A stretch of DNA of 64,000 bases from Pseudomonas abieticivorans (GCF_023509015.1 NZ_CP094975.1:4767501-4831500), one strand, 5' to 3'; numbered from the stretch's first letter, positions 46,127 through 56,017 are shown. Numbers and translations are program-made. Notes: generated from the sequence alone by a model not told the origin.

Positions 46127-49069
46127 ATGAGCCTTTCCCTCCCCATCGGCGCTACAGGATATACCGTGAGCTCGAACCCTCCTCCTGAACCCGGCAGCGC
46201 TGGCGCCCGCGACTGCGCGTTGGTCGGCATTGGCGCCTCTGCCGGTGGCCTTGAGGCCCTGGAGTGCTTCTTGCGCAACATGCCCGCGGACTCGGGGCTG
46301 GCCTTTGCCGTGGTCCAGCACCTGGACCCCGATCACGCCAGCCTGTTGAGCGACATTCTTGCCCGGGCCACGACCATGACAGTCGTCGAGGCTGTTGACC
46401 GCATGCCCGTGCAGCCCAATTGCGTGTACGTGATCGCACCGAACGTCGACATGACGCTGGACCAGGGCTCCCTGCGCCTGCATCCGTTGCCACAATCGCG
46501 GGCGCAGCGCCTGCCGATCAACCGCTTCCTGACGTCACTGGCCCAACAGCAGGGCCAGCGTGCGGTGGGCATCATACTGTCGGGCACTGGGGCGGACGGC
46601 ACCCTGGGCTGCCGGTCGATTCTCGACCACGGGGGGCAGACCCTGGTGCAAACGCCCGAGGACGCCGCCTACGATGGCATGCCCACCAGCGTTATCCAGG
46701 CAGGCAATGCCAGCCAAGTGCTGGCGGTGCAGGACATGCCCAAGGCATTGGCGTTGCCGCGCAAGCAGGCTGGCGGCGCACTGCCGGTGGCCGCCTTCAG
46801 CGAGATACTGCAGCACCTGCGCAATGCCACGGGGCATGATTTTACCCAGTACAAAAAAAGCACCATTGCCAGGCGCATCGAACGGCGCATGCTGCTGCAA
46901 CAGGCCAATGACGAGGCGCACTACGCCGAGCACTTGCGTTTGCACCCCGAGGAAGTGCAGTTGCTGTTCAGTGAATTACTGATCAACGTGACCCAGTTCA
47001 TGCGCGACCCCGAGGCGTTCGCGGTGATGAAGGCACAGGTGCTGCCGGGACTGTTGGCCGATAAACCCCCGGGGTATGTATTCAGGGTGTGGGTAGCAGG
47101 CTGCGCGAGTGGCGAGGAAGCCTACTCGGTGGCCATCTTGCTGCATGAATGGCTGGAACAAGCCGACCACAGTGTTGTGGTGCAGTTCTTCGCCACCGAT
47201 CTGGACGATGACGCCATCAGCACTGCCCGTGCTGGCCTTTACCCGGACAGCATTGCCCAAGACCTGTCCCCCGAGCGCCTGGCGCGTTATTTCAACCGCG
47301 AAGAGACGGGCTACCGGGTGCGCAAGGAAATCCGCGAGATGATCGTGTTTGCCGTGCAGAACGTGATCAAGGACCCGCCGTTCACCCGCCTTGACCTGCT
47401 GTGCTGCCGCAACCTGATGATTTACCTGGGGTCGCAATTGCAGCATCGGCTGGTGCCGACCTTCCACTACGCGCTCAAGCCCGAAGGCGTGTTGTTCCTG
47501 TCGCCTTCCGAAAGCGTTGGCAGTCATGGCGCGCTGTTTACCGCGTTGCATCGCAAGTGGAAGTTCTACCAGGCCATCAAAACGCCTGCCTCCAAATCCT
47601 TGACCTTGAACAGCAGCCTGTCGTGGGTGCCGGAACGGGTCAGCAGAACCCCGGACCACCCCATCAAAATGACCAAGGAATTGAACGTTGCCGAGCTGAC
47701 TCGGCGCCTGTTGATGCAGGATTTTGTACCGGCCTCGGTCGTCACCGACCTGCAGGGCCATATCGTCTATATACACGGTGACACCGGCAATTACCTGCGC
47801 CCTGCGCCGGGCCAAGCCACCTTGAACGTGGTCGAAATGGCCCGTGAAGGCCTGCAACTGGACCTTCGCGGAGCCTTGCACCAAGCGGCGGCCACTGGCG
47901 AGGCGACGTTGGGCCGCGAGGTCACGATCACCGGTAATGACCAGGTCCGCCGCGTGAGCCTTAGCGTCCGGCGCCTGGCCGACGGTGCCCAGAACGAGCG
48001 CCTGCTGCTGATCAGCTTCCAGGAGTTGGCGCAAGAGGCGCCAACCGCCATTGCGCGCAAAACTGCCCGGCCGTCGGTAGCGCTGACCGCCGAACGGATC
48101 AAGGCCCTGGAGCGCGACCTGGCCTACACCCGCGAAAACCTTCAGGCCAGCATCGATGAGTTGCAGGACGCCAACGAGGAACTCAGCTCGACCAACGAAG
48201 AGGTGCAGTCCACCAACGAAGAGCTGCAATCGTCGAACGAGGAGCTGGAGACTTCCCGGGAAGAGTTGCAATCGGTCAACGAAGAGCTGGTCACCGTCAA
48301 TGCCGAACTGCAGGCCAAGATCGAACAATTGGGCGACATGCAGAACGATATGAAGAATCTGCTCGACAGCATCAATATCGGAACTATCTTTCTTGATGCG
48401 CAACTGGCCATCCGCCGCTTCACCCGCGACGCGGTCAAAATCTATCGGTTGATCGCCAAGGATGTCGGGCGGCCCCTGGCCGATATCACCTCCTGCCTTG
48501 AGGGCGATGAACTGCTGGTGCCGGCGCAGTCGGTGCTAGATACGTTGATCCCCCACGAGGTGGAGGTGTGCACGGTTTCCGGCGACTGGTACCTGGCGCG
48601 GATACAGCCCTACCGAACATTGGATAACGTTATTGATGGCGTGGTGCTGACGTTCCACGACATCAATGCCCGGGTGGCCAATGATCAGGCGATCCAGGCG
48701 GCGCACGACTTGGCGCAGGCGATCGTCGACACGGTCATCGAGCCATTGCTGGTGCTGGACGACAAGCTGGTGGTGGTGTCCGCCAGCCGGTCCTATTTCA
48801 ATGATTTTCGCACGGTCGCCAGCCAGACCTTGGGCCGTACGCTGTATGAGCTGGGCAGCCGCCAATGGGACATTCCGGCGTTACGGGTAAAACTGGGGAC
48901 GATTTTGCAGGGCAACACCAGTTTCGATGGGTTTGTGGTCGAACAGGATCTACCCGGCGTGGGGCTGCGAACCCTTACCCTCAATGCCCGGCGTGTCACA
49001 GGGAAGGGTGCTCGTCCGCACCTGATATTACTGGCCATGCAAAATCAGCCGAGCAGCACGAGGCCTTGA
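46127..49069 (+). CDS. CheB-CheR-PAS fusion signalling protein
   Basis: A 980-aa protein. Methylesterase domain at residues about 30-215 with the CheB triad region (GIGASAGGLEAL, VQHLDPDH, LSGTGADGTLG); CheR methyltransferase at about 225-500 (RIERRMLLQQ, VWVAGCASGEEAYSVAILL, FTRLDLLCCRNLMIYL); a PAS-like segment; a long coiled coil (LQASIDELQDANEELSSTNE...); and two more PAS domains. No receiver domain. Such fusions are not classical chemotaxis adaptors and may sense and modify unknown partners. Its stop overlaps the next gene's ATG by one base. Confidence 0.88.
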   Translation: MSLSLPIGATGYTVSSNPPPEPGSAGARDCALVGIGASAGGLEALECFLRNMPADSGLAFAVVQHLDPDHASLLSDILARATTMTVVEAVDRMPVQPNCVYVIAPNVDMTLDQGSLRLHPLPQSRAQRLPINRFLTSLAQQQGQRAVGIILSGTGADGTLGCRSILDHGGQTLVQTPEDAAYDGMPTSVIQAGNASQVLAVQDMPKALALPRKQAGGALPVAAFSEILQHLRNATGHDFTQYKKSTIARRIERRMLLQQANDEAHYAEHLRLHPEEVQLLFSELLINVTQFMRDPEAFAVMKAQVLPGLLADKPPGYVFRVWVAGCASGEEAYSVAILLHEWLEQADHSVVVQFFATDLDDDAISTARAGLYPDSIAQDLSPERLARYFNREETGYRVRKEIREMIVFAVQNVIKDPPFTRLDLLCCRNLMIYLGSQLQHRLVPTFHYALKPEGVLFLSPSESVGSHGALFTALHRKWKFYQAIKTPASKSLTLNSSLSWVPERVSRTPDHPIKMTKELNVAELTRRLLMQDFVPASVVTDLQGHIVYIHGDTGNYLRPAPGQATLNVVEMAREGLQLDLRGALHQAAATGEATLGREVTITGNDQVRRVSLSVRRLADGAQNERLLLISFQELAQEAPTAIARKTARPSVALTAERIKALERDLAYTRENLQASIDELQDANEELSSTNEEVQSTNEELQSSNEELETSREELQSVNEELVTVNAELQAKIEQLGDMQNDMKNLLDSINIGTIFLDAQLAIRRFTRDAVKIYRLIAKDVGRPLADITSCLEGDELLVPAQSVLDTLIPHEVEVCTVSGDWYLARIQPYRTLDNVIDGVVLTFHDINARVANDQAIQAAHDLAQAIVDTVIEPLLVLDDKLVVVSASRSYFNDFRTVASQTLGRTLYELGSRQWDIPALRVKLGTILQGNTSFDGFVVEQDLPGVGLRTLTLNARRVTGKGARPHLILLAMQNQPSSTRP

Positions 49070-50943
49070 TGACGATACCGCCCCCGAGCGATGCGCAATC
49101 CTTGCGAACAGAGGCCGAGCGGATCATCGACGAAAGCCTGACGCTCAGGCAGACGGGGTTGTTGCACGAATTGCATGTTCACCAGATCGAACTGGACATG
49201 CAAAACGAGACACTGCGTCAGACGCAGATCGACCTGGAAGTTTCCCGCGACCTTTACCTGGACTTGTACGAGCACGCGCCAGTGGGTTACCTGACATTGT
49301 CGACCAGTGGCATGATCCAGGCGGTCAACCTGACTGGCGCGGCCTTGCTCGGCATGGACCGCGAGCGCCTGCTGGGGCGACGCTTCAGCACGCGGGTACA
49401 GGCCAGCGAAGGTGATCGCTGGCAAGACGTGTTTCGTCGGGCCTGCAATGACCTTGCCCACCATCAGGCCGATCTGACGCTGTTGCGTGGCGATGGCACG
49501 CCGTTGGCCGTGCGCCTGGATTGCCGACGGCATGATTCGGCCGCCAGCCAAGCCGTCCGCGTGACGCTGTCGGACATCACCGAGCTGCGTGAGCATCAGC
49601 GGCAACTGGAATACATTGCCCATTACGATGCGTTGACCCATCTGCCCAACCGGGTGCTGCTTGCCGAACGCATGCAGCAGGCCATGAGCGTGGCGTTGCA
49701 GCGCAACAATCTGTTGGCTATTGCCTACCTGGACCTGGACGGCTTCAAGGCCGTCAACGACGTGCATGGCCACGAAACCGGTGATCGGGTGCTGGCAGCC
49801 GTGGCTGCGCGCATGAAGCACACCTTGCGCTGCGATTGCACCTTGTCGCGCCTGGGCGGCGATGAATTCGTGGTGATGATGGTCGATCTGGAGCAGCTCA
49901 GTGACACTCAACCGATGCTCGAGCGCCTGTTGGTCGCCGCCGGTGAGCCGGTTCAGGTCGGCGGTGTGAGCGTCGACATCTCGGCCAGCATCGGCGTCAG
50001 TTACTTTCCCCAACCGGCCGAGATCAGCGCTGACCAATTGCTGCGCCAGGCCGATCAGGCGATGTACCAGGCAAAGCTTGAGGGCAAGAACCGTTTCCAC
50101 GTTTTCGATGCCCTGCGTGATTTGCACCTGCGTGGCCGCAACGCCCGGCTGGACAGGCTTGACCGGGCGCTGCGCGACGACGAGTTCGTGCTGTATTACC
50201 AGCCTAAGGTCAACCTGCGCAGCGGTGCAGTGGTGGGCTGCGAAGCACTGATTCGTTGGCAGCACCCGGAAAAAGGCCTGATCGCCCCCGAGGGCTTTTT
50301 GCCGTTGACCGAGGGCAATCGACTGTCGGAGGTCATTGGCGATTGGGTGATCGACAGCGCCCTGGGGCAAATGGCGGCCTGGCTGCGCGAAGGGGTGCGC
50401 ATGCCAGTGAGTGTGAACGTCGGTGCGCGTCAGTTGCAGCAGTTGGACTTTGTCAGCCGCTTGAGTGGGCACCTGTCTCGTCATCCGAGTGTGATGCCGG
50501 GCATGTTGATGATAGAGATTCTCGAAACCAGCGCGCTGGAGGACATGGACGGCGTGTCGCGCACCATCAATGCGTGTGCCGCGCTGGGGGTACGCTTTGC
50601 GCTGGATGATTTCGGCACCGGCTACTCGTCGCTCACCTACCTCAAGCGTTTGCCCGTGGCGCAGTTGAAAATCGACCAGACCTTTGTGCAAGACATGCTC
50701 GCCGATACTGAGGACCAATCCATTTTGCAGGCAATTTTGGGCTTGGCGGCTGCGTTTGGCCGCGAGGTGATTGCCGAGGGCGTCAACAGTGCCGACCACG
50801 GCAAGCGCCTGCTGCAACTGGGGTGTGAGGTGGTACAGGGGTTCGGCATTGCCGAGCCGATGCCGGCAGCGCTGTTGCCACGCTGGGTCGTGGCCTGGCA
50901 GGCGGCCCCCGCGTGGCAGCCCACCTGCCCGACGTTGCGTTAG
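49069..50943 (+). CDS. PAS-GGDEF-EAL dual c-di-GMP protein
   Basis: A 624-aa cytoplasmic protein: an N-terminal helical stretch (LRTEAERIIDESLTLRQTG), PAS at residues about 65-180, GGDEF with intact SRLGGDEFVVMM, and EAL with CEALIRWQHP, MIEILETSALED, LDDFGTGYSSLTYLKRLP and LKIDQTFVQDM. Both catalytic sites look intact, so it could make or degrade c-di-GMP. The start is TGATG-coupled to the CheB-CheR-PAS gene, suggesting joint function. No membrane segment. Confidence 0.92.
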   Translation: MTIPPPSDAQSLRTEAERIIDESLTLRQTGLLHELHVHQIELDMQNETLRQTQIDLEVSRDLYLDLYEHAPVGYLTLSTSGMIQAVNLTGAALLGMDRERLLGRRFSTRVQASEGDRWQDVFRRACNDLAHHQADLTLLRGDGTPLAVRLDCRRHDSAASQAVRVTLSDITELREHQRQLEYIAHYDALTHLPNRVLLAERMQQAMSVALQRNNLLAIAYLDLDGFKAVNDVHGHETGDRVLAAVAARMKHTLRCDCTLSRLGGDEFVVMMVDLEQLSDTQPMLERLLVAAGEPVQVGGVSVDISASIGVSYFPQPAEISADQLLRQADQAMYQAKLEGKNRFHVFDALRDLHLRGRNARLDRLDRALRDDEFVLYYQPKVNLRSGAVVGCEALIRWQHPEKGLIAPEGFLPLTEGNRLSEVIGDWVIDSALGQMAAWLREGVRMPVSVNVGARQLQQLDFVSRLSGHLSRHPSVMPGMLMIEILETSALEDMDGVSRTINACAALGVRFALDDFGTGYSSLTYLKRLPVAQLKIDQTFVQDMLADTEDQSILQAILGLAAAFGREVIAEGVNSADHGKRLLQLGCEVVQGFGIAEPMPAALLPRWVVAWQAAPAWQPTCPTLR

Positions 50944-51917
50944 CTGGCGACGATGACCCGTGGGGCGCGAGACGACAGGGCGATGCGGCCAATGAAAAAG
51001 CTCAGCGCTGCGCCCACCAACAGCATGACCAGGGTGGCCCACGCGGCGTGTGACAGTTGCGCGGCGGCCACTTGCGCGGCTTCACGGGCTTTCTGTTCGG
51101 CCTGCTGCTTGAGCTCGTTCACCTTCTGCACGGCCTGCGCATAGGCTTGCGCGTAGTTTTCCACGATCTGGCTCGCCTCGGCCTGGCTCTTGCCGGTACG
51201 TGCGGCCACGATGTTGACCAGTGCTTGCTTGTCGGCAGCGTTAAGCGCGGGCTCGCCGGCCATCCTCACGCGTTCGAACCACTGCTTGAGCGCGTCGCCC
51301 GCTTGCAGGGGGTTGCTGGCGACGTCGGTTGCCGTCTGTTTGCCGTCGCCGCTGGCCTGATCGGCTTTCTGGTCAAGTTGCGCAGGGTCAAGCTCCGTTT
51401 TGCCGGTTTGCTTGAGCAGGGTGTCGAGTTGCCCTTGCAGGTTATCCCAGTCCAGGCTGATGCCTTGCTCGTTCAATTTTTGCTTGAGCTGCGTGCCAAT
51501 GCCCGGTGCCGCGGCGGCCACCCCATCGCCTGCCATGGACAGGCCCTTGCCGACCACGTTACCGGCCACGCCGGCGACGCCTGAAGCCAGCGATGCCAGC
51601 AGGTAGGTGGTCAGCAGGGTGGTCAGCGTCCAGCTCAGCACGCCGTGCAAGCCACCGCGCTCAGGCGCCGTGCGGCCTGCCACGAACGCGCCGGCGGCGA
51701 GGGCGATGGCGCTGGAAACAAAGATCCAGATACCGGCGCCGGTGCCAAAGCCACTCAACGGGTTGCCCTGTTGCATCGGGTTCACTGCGCTGGCGCCAAT
51801 GGCGGTGCCCAGCACACTGAGGGTCAGGTAGGTCACCAGGGCAATGGCACTGCCGGCCAGCACTGAACCCCAGGACAGGCGATAGCCCAATGTGGTTTTT
51901 TCATAGACTGTGGTCAT
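50940..51917 (-). CDS. Hypothetical membrane protein with soluble helical loop
   Basis: A 325-aa inner-membrane protein of unknown function. N-terminal helices: LSWGSVLAGSAIALVTYLTLSVLGTAIG, IWIFVSSAIALAAGAFVAGR and GVLSWTLTTLLTTYLLASLASGVAG. A central hydrophilic region (residues about 130-280) is helical and Ala/Gln/Lys-rich; a C-terminal helix (AAWATLVMLLVGAALSFFIGRIAL) follows. It ends 4 bases within the convergent GGDEF-EAL gene. An upstream CGCGACGG (51983-51990, minus) resembles the ECF-like motif but lacks its CGTT box. Confidence 0.75.
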   Translation of the reverse strand: MTTVYEKTTLGYRLSWGSVLAGSAIALVTYLTLSVLGTAIGASAVNPMQQGNPLSGFGTGAGIWIFVSSAIALAAGAFVAGRTAPERGGLHGVLSWTLTTLLTTYLLASLASGVAGVAGNVVGKGLSMAGDGVAAAAPGIGTQLKQKLNEQGISLDWDNLQGQLDTLLKQTGKTELDPAQLDQKADQASGDGKQTATDVASNPLQAGDALKQWFERVRMAGEPALNAADKQALVNIVAARTGKSQAEASQIVENYAQAYAQAVQKVNELKQQAEQKAREAAQVAAAQLSHAAWATLVMLLVGAALSFFIGRIALSSRAPRVIVAS

Positions 51918-52121
51918 GATCGATTCCCTTAACGTGCGCAGTGGCGCACTGACACCGACAGTCTGCCCAGTGCCCGGGCTAACCGTCGCGGCACAATTGC
52001 ACTAGGCCAGCCGGTGCATTCGCACCCTGCGGTGTGCACGCGCACTGCACTATCCTGCTTCAAAAGCGTCCTATGCCAGAGGCTGCCTAACGCCAGCAGC
52101 GCCGTAATTTCAGGAGTCATA

Positions 52122-53606
52122 ATGAGCCAGGCCGTCCTTGCCACCGAAACCAATCGCCGCCAGTTGCAAGAGATCATCGCCGGGTTGTCCGACGGCGTGA
52201 TCCTGCTGGAAATCGACCAAACCATTCTCTGGGCCAACGAAGCGGCGTTGGCCATGCATGGCGTGGCCGATATCGCAGGCCTGGGTGCCAACGCCGAGGA
52301 GTACCGCCAGCGCTTTGCCCTGCGTTACCGCAACAATCACCCCTTGACGGCCGACCAGTACCCCATCAGCCGCGTGGCCGGCGGCGACACGTTCAGCGAT
52401 GTGGTGGTCGAGGTCACCGACGGTGATGAGCGCGCCTGGGTGCACCGGGTGCGCAGCATGGTGCTCACCGACCGCAACGGTGACGCCGAGTCGTTGGTGC
52501 TGATCCTGGCGGACGCCACCGAGTGGGCCAGCGCCGAGCAGCGCTTTGAAAAAACCTTCAACGCCAACCCCGCGCCGGCGGTGATTTGCCGCCTTAACGA
52601 CTTGCGCTACATCAAGGTCAACCAGGGCTTTCTGGAAATGACCGGGTATTCGCGTGAGCAGGTCATCGGCCGCTCGGTGTACGAAGTGGACGTGCTGGAG
52701 GACGCCGAGCGCAAGGATTTAGCCATAGAACGCCTGAACCAGGGCTCGACCATTCCGCAGATGCAGGCCGAGCTGAAGCTGCCCGATGGCGGCAGCAAGC
52801 TGGTGATCGTCGCCGGCCAGCCGTTGGACATCAACGGCGAGGACTGCATGCTGTTTTCCTTCATGGACCTTGAGCCCCGTCGCAAGGCCGAGGTTGCCTT
52901 GCGCCAGAGCGAGGAGCGCTTTGCCAAGGCCTTCCGCCTGACGCCAGTGCCCACCTTAGTGTGCAGCGCCGATCGCCAGCATGTCGTGGAGGTCAACGAG
53001 GCGTTTCTCGACACCACCGGCTTTACTTCAGAGGAAGTGATCGGGCGGTCGGTGGCCGAGATCGGGTTTATCGAAGGCACGTCTACCTGCCAGCAATTGT
53101 TCGGCACCTTGGAAGCTGCCGGCAACCTTCACGGGATGGACGTGCAGGTGCGCAAGAAGGGCGCCGAACTGATCGACTGCGTGCTCTCGGCCGACACCTG
53201 CACCATCCAGGGGGTGGCTTGTTATTTGTTGGTGCTGATGAACATCACCGAGCGCAAACGCTCGGAGTTGGAACTGGTATCGGCCATCGAGGAGGTGATG
53301 CGCGATGCTTCCTGGTTCAGCCAGACCCTGATCGAGAAACTCGCCAACGTCAAAAGCGCCAATGCCTCCAATCACCCGGCCACCGCCTTTACCGACCTCA
53401 CGGTGCGCGAGCGCGAAGTGCTGGGCTTGATCTGCGAAGGCTTGGCCGACAAGGAAATCGCCGGCCGCCTGGGCCTCGCGCCCAATACCATTCGCAACCA
53501 CGTGGCCACGGTGTATTCCAAGCTTGCGGTGCACAGCCGCAGTGAAGCGATTGTGTGGGCGCGTGAGCGCGGGTTGTTCGCCGGAGAGCGGCGCGTGGGG
53601 CGTTAG
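52122..53606 (+). CDS. Three-PAS LuxR-type transcriptional regulator
   Basis: A 494-aa regulator. Three PAS domains at residues about 10-140, 150-265 and 275-395 (FEKTFNANPAPAVICRLNDLRYIKVNQGFLEMTGYSREQVIGRS; FAKAFRLTPVPTLVCSADRQHVVEVNEAFLDTTGFTSEEVIGRS) and a C-terminal LuxR HTH (LTVREREVLGLICEGLADKEIAGRLGLAPNTIRNHVATVYSKL). CAGGAG 6 nt before ATG 52122 fixes the start. It probably senses redox or a ligand by PAS and binds DNA directly. Targets unknown; the neighbouring CsbD and DUF1652 genes are candidates by position. Confidence 0.88.
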   Translation: MSQAVLATETNRRQLQEIIAGLSDGVILLEIDQTILWANEAALAMHGVADIAGLGANAEEYRQRFALRYRNNHPLTADQYPISRVAGGDTFSDVVVEVTDGDERAWVHRVRSMVLTDRNGDAESLVLILADATEWASAEQRFEKTFNANPAPAVICRLNDLRYIKVNQGFLEMTGYSREQVIGRSVYEVDVLEDAERKDLAIERLNQGSTIPQMQAELKLPDGGSKLVIVAGQPLDINGEDCMLFSFMDLEPRRKAEVALRQSEERFAKAFRLTPVPTLVCSADRQHVVEVNEAFLDTTGFTSEEVIGRSVAEIGFIEGTSTCQQLFGTLEAAGNLHGMDVQVRKKGAELIDCVLSADTCTIQGVACYLLVLMNITERKRSELELVSAIEEVMRDASWFSQTLIEKLANVKSANASNHPATAFTDLTVREREVLGLICEGLADKEIAGRLGLAPNTIRNHVATVYSKLAVHSRSEAIVWARERGLFAGERRVGR

Positions 53607-53750
53607 CGACCTGCCTGGCCGCATTCGAGTCCACTGAAACGAGCGCACGGCAGTGCAAATGCACTAGTACACTTCGTGCAAATGCAGCTTACCGCGCGCG
53701 GTTCGGTTTCCTATTCTGGGCTCACATCTTGAGCGAAGAAGGAAACCAGC

Positions 53751-54002
53751 ATGAGAACCGAAGAAATCAAAGGTGCCGTTCAGAAAGTTGCCGGCAAGGC
53801 CCAAGGCGCGTTGGGCGACTTGACCGGCGATTCGCAACTGCAGATGGAAGGCCAGGCCCGTGAGGCAGCCGGGCAGTTGCAGCAGTCCTATGGCGAGGTA
53901 CTGGACACCGTCGGCGACTTCGTCAAACGTCGCCCCCTGGCCAGTGTTGCCATCGGCGCCGGTGTGTTGCTGGTGCTGCGCCGCCTGTTGCGCCATTCCT
54001 GA
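53751..54002 (+). CDS. CsbD-family stress protein with membrane tail
   Basis: An 83-aa protein. The CsbD-like repeat region (MRTEEIKGAVQKVAGKAQGALGDLTGDSQLQMEGQ) is followed by an amphipathic segment and a C-terminal hydrophobic helix with glycine zipper (PLASVAIGAGVLLVLRRLLRHS). CsbD proteins are general-stress proteins of unknown mechanism. It lies 144 bp after the PAS-LuxR gene. Confidence 0.85.
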   Translation: MRTEEIKGAVQKVAGKAQGALGDLTGDSQLQMEGQAREAAGQLQQSYGEVLDTVGDFVKRRPLASVAIGAGVLLVLRRLLRHS

Positions 54003-54006
54003 TGGC

Positions 54007-54297
54007 ATGTCGCTGAAGGAGAGCCTGCCCGTGCTTTCTCTTTTCCAAGTGCGCCAATTGATCGAGCTAGGATTTGCCCCGCTGGCCTGCGACAGCAGCG
54101 TGCAACCGGGCCATTTGCTGACCGTGAAAGTCTACGAACCCGACTCGGGGCGCGTCGACCTGATCGTCACCGGCATCGCCTTGCACCGTCTTGCCAACAG
54201 GGAGGCGGTGCAGGCGTTGATCGACGAACTGCGCGATGAACTCTCCGGCAATACCTTTGCCGGCCAGCAACGCCAGGCCGATACCGGCCTTACCTGA
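54007..54297 (+). CDS. DUF1652 protein
   Basis: A 96-aa protein of unknown function with the DUF1652 pattern (LFQVRQLIELGFAPLACDSSV, LLTVKVYEPDSGRVDLIVTGI, ALIDELRDELSG). ATG 54007 is 4 nt past the CsbD stop, implying one transcript. It overlaps the convergent hypothetical gene by 8 bp. DUF1652 is frequent in Pseudomonas. Confidence 0.75.
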   Translation: MSLKESLPVLSLFQVRQLIELGFAPLACDSSVQPGHLLTVKVYEPDSGRVDLIVTGIALHRLANREAVQALIDELRDELSGNTFAGQQRQADTGLT

Positions 54298-54538
54298 TCG
54301 GTTTGCCCGGCCCGCCCGATGCCTGGTCCCACGGCATCGGCTGGCCGGCGCGCACCCGTGCGCTCAGCGCACGCAGGTACACCAGTGGCTCGCCGTCGGA
54401 GTGGGCATGGCTTTGCTCGTCCACCCAGGTCATCACCTGCTGGCGATCGAGGGAGGGGCGAATGTGCAGCATTTCCTTGATCAGGCGTTCACAGTGCTGG
54501 GAATAGGCGATGACGCTGGAAAACAGGTGACTGGCCAT
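54290..54538 (-). CDS. Hypothetical small protein
   Basis: An 82-aa protein of unknown function (MASHLFSSVIAYSQHCERLIKEMLHIRPSLDRQQVMTWVDEQ...). No signal or membrane segment. ATG 54538 gives the most compact product; an upstream extension of 11 residues is possible. It overlaps the end of the DUF1652 gene by 8 bp. The frame is well formed with normal codon use, but I recognise no family. Confidence 0.55.
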   Translation of the reverse strand: MASHLFSSVIAYSQHCERLIKEMLHIRPSLDRQQVMTWVDEQSHAHSDGEPLVYLRALSARVRAGQPMPWDQASGGPGKPIR

Positions 54539-54677
54539 GAAAAAATACCTGCATTGACGGGTCGAAAGCACTCACGCCTGAGCGAAAAGGGCATGGGCCA
54601 ACACTGCCTGTGTGGATACCTTCCTGCAAGCCCCCCGCGTGTTAGGCTGCAGGTAAATGTTCAGTTGGAGTACCCCC

Positions 54678-55397
54678 ATGCGCAAGTGGCTTGCCCTGTT
54701 TGTCTGCCTGTTTGCCGGCACCGCCCAGGCCCAATTCAGCCTGCAACATGATCTGCCGCTTAGTTACATGGAGCAGGCGCATCCGGACAGCCAGCAGCAA
54801 CCGCTGGTGATTTTCCTGCATGGGTATGGCAGCAACGAACTGGACCTGTTCAGCCTCAAGGACTACTTCCCGGCCAACTACACCTACCTCTCGGTGCGCG
54901 CGCCGATGACCGTGCCCGGGGGCGGTTACCAGTGGTTCGGCAAGGGCGCCAACCCGGGTGAGTACGACGCCAAGCCTGCAGACGTCGCCAAGAGCGAAAA
55001 GCTGATCATGGACTTCGTCACCGCCGCCGCGCAGAAATACCGCACCACGCCGGGCAAGGTGGTCCTGGTGGGCTTCAGCCAGGGCGCCATCATGGGCTAT
55101 GACGTGGCCTTGCATCACCCTGACGCGGTGGGTGGGGTGGCCATCCTCAGCGGCAAGATGCTGCCCGCATTGCGCGCCGAAGTGAAACCGGGCAAGCCAC
55201 TGACCGTGCCCGCCCTGTTCATCGGCCACGGCACGGCGGACAATCGCCTGCCCTATGCCTCGGCGACCCAGGCGCAAAAGCTGCTGCAGAGCGTGTCGGT
55301 GACGCCGCAGTTCCACGCCTATCAAGGCCTGGGGCATTCGATCAACGAGGCGGAGATCAATGACCTGAAGGCGTGGTTGGAAAGCCTGAACGGTTGA
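54678..55397 (+). CDS. Secreted carboxylesterase/phospholipase-like hydrolase
   Basis: A 239-aa protein with signal peptide (MRKWLALFVCLFAGTAQAQ). It has the alpha/beta hydrolase fold of the phospholipase/carboxylesterase family: FLHGYGSNELDLFSL (oxyanion), nucleophile Ser in VLVGFSQGAIMGYDVAL, Asp in FIGHGTADNRLPY and His in YQGLGHSINEAE. GGAG 7 nt before ATG 54678. Probably periplasmic esterase; substrate unknown. Confidence 0.88.
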   Translation: MRKWLALFVCLFAGTAQAQFSLQHDLPLSYMEQAHPDSQQQPLVIFLHGYGSNELDLFSLKDYFPANYTYLSVRAPMTVPGGGYQWFGKGANPGEYDAKPADVAKSEKLIMDFVTAAAQKYRTTPGKVVLVGFSQGAIMGYDVALHHPDAVGGVAILSGKMLPALRAEVKPGKPLTVPALFIGHGTADNRLPYASATQAQKLLQSVSVTPQFHAYQGLGHSINEAEINDLKAWLESLNG

Positions 55398-55404
55398 GCT
55401 GCGT

Positions 55405-55893
55405 TTACTTCTTGTAGGTCTTGAGCAACCGCTGCGCCATCTTCAGGTGGCGGTTCACCGTGGGCAGGTTTTCCAGGGCGTAGGCCTTGAGCTCCGGCAC
55501 GTCACTGGAATTGGCTTCGTCCTTGAACAGCTCGGCCACCGCGGTTTGCACTTGCACCTGGTTGGCGGCATAGGAGGCTTCCCAGCTCTTGCCGGCAATC
55601 GGCTTCATCGGCTTGACCTTGCCCGCCAACGCCGCTTCGGCCGGCACCTGGATATTGAGTTTTTGCCCCAGCTGCGCCAACTGCTCATTGATGATGGTGT
55701 GGTCCTTGATCATCACGTTGGCGTAGGTCTTCACATCGTCATAACCGGTTTTGGCCAGCGCCTGCTTACTGGCCTCCACTTGCCCGACGCCGGCGGCGCT
55801 GGCGCGGTCGATGAAGTCGTTGGCGCTGGCGGCGCAGGCAGTGGTGGCCAACAGCAAAGCCAGGCTCAGGCGGGCGAGGGTGGGTTTGATCAT
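55405..55893 (-). CDS. DUF4142 periplasmic protein
   Basis: A 162-aa protein with signal peptide (MIKPTLARLSLALLLATTACAASA) and a ferritin-like helical DUF4142 domain (NDFIDRASAAGVGQVEASKQALAKTGYDDVKTYANVMIKDHTIINEQLAQL). ATG 55893 is the start; the 11-residue extension is weak. Function unknown. It is convergent with the hydrolase. The 261-bp gap to the TPP gene holds that operon's promoter. Confidence 0.85.
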   Translation of the reverse strand: MIKPTLARLSLALLLATTACAASANDFIDRASAAGVGQVEASKQALAKTGYDDVKTYANVMIKDHTIINEQLAQLGQKLNIQVPAEAALAGKVKPMKPIAGKSWEASYAANQVQVQTAVAELFKDEANSSDVPELKAYALENLPTVNRHLKMAQRLLKTYKK

Positions 55894-56017
55894 GGCGCGG
55901 GGTTCTCGGCAATAAGGGGGGCGCACGCGCCCAAATGTGCGCTATGAGAATACCTTTAAACGGGCGGCACAAATGAAGCTTTGTTCAGCTGCAGCGCGGC
56001 AGCCCTGGTGCAGGCCA

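Noticed and set aside
49045..51042. 665-codon minus-strand frame opposite the GGDEF-EAL gene
   Set aside because: Mirror of conserved GGDEF and EAL motifs; no recognisable domain.
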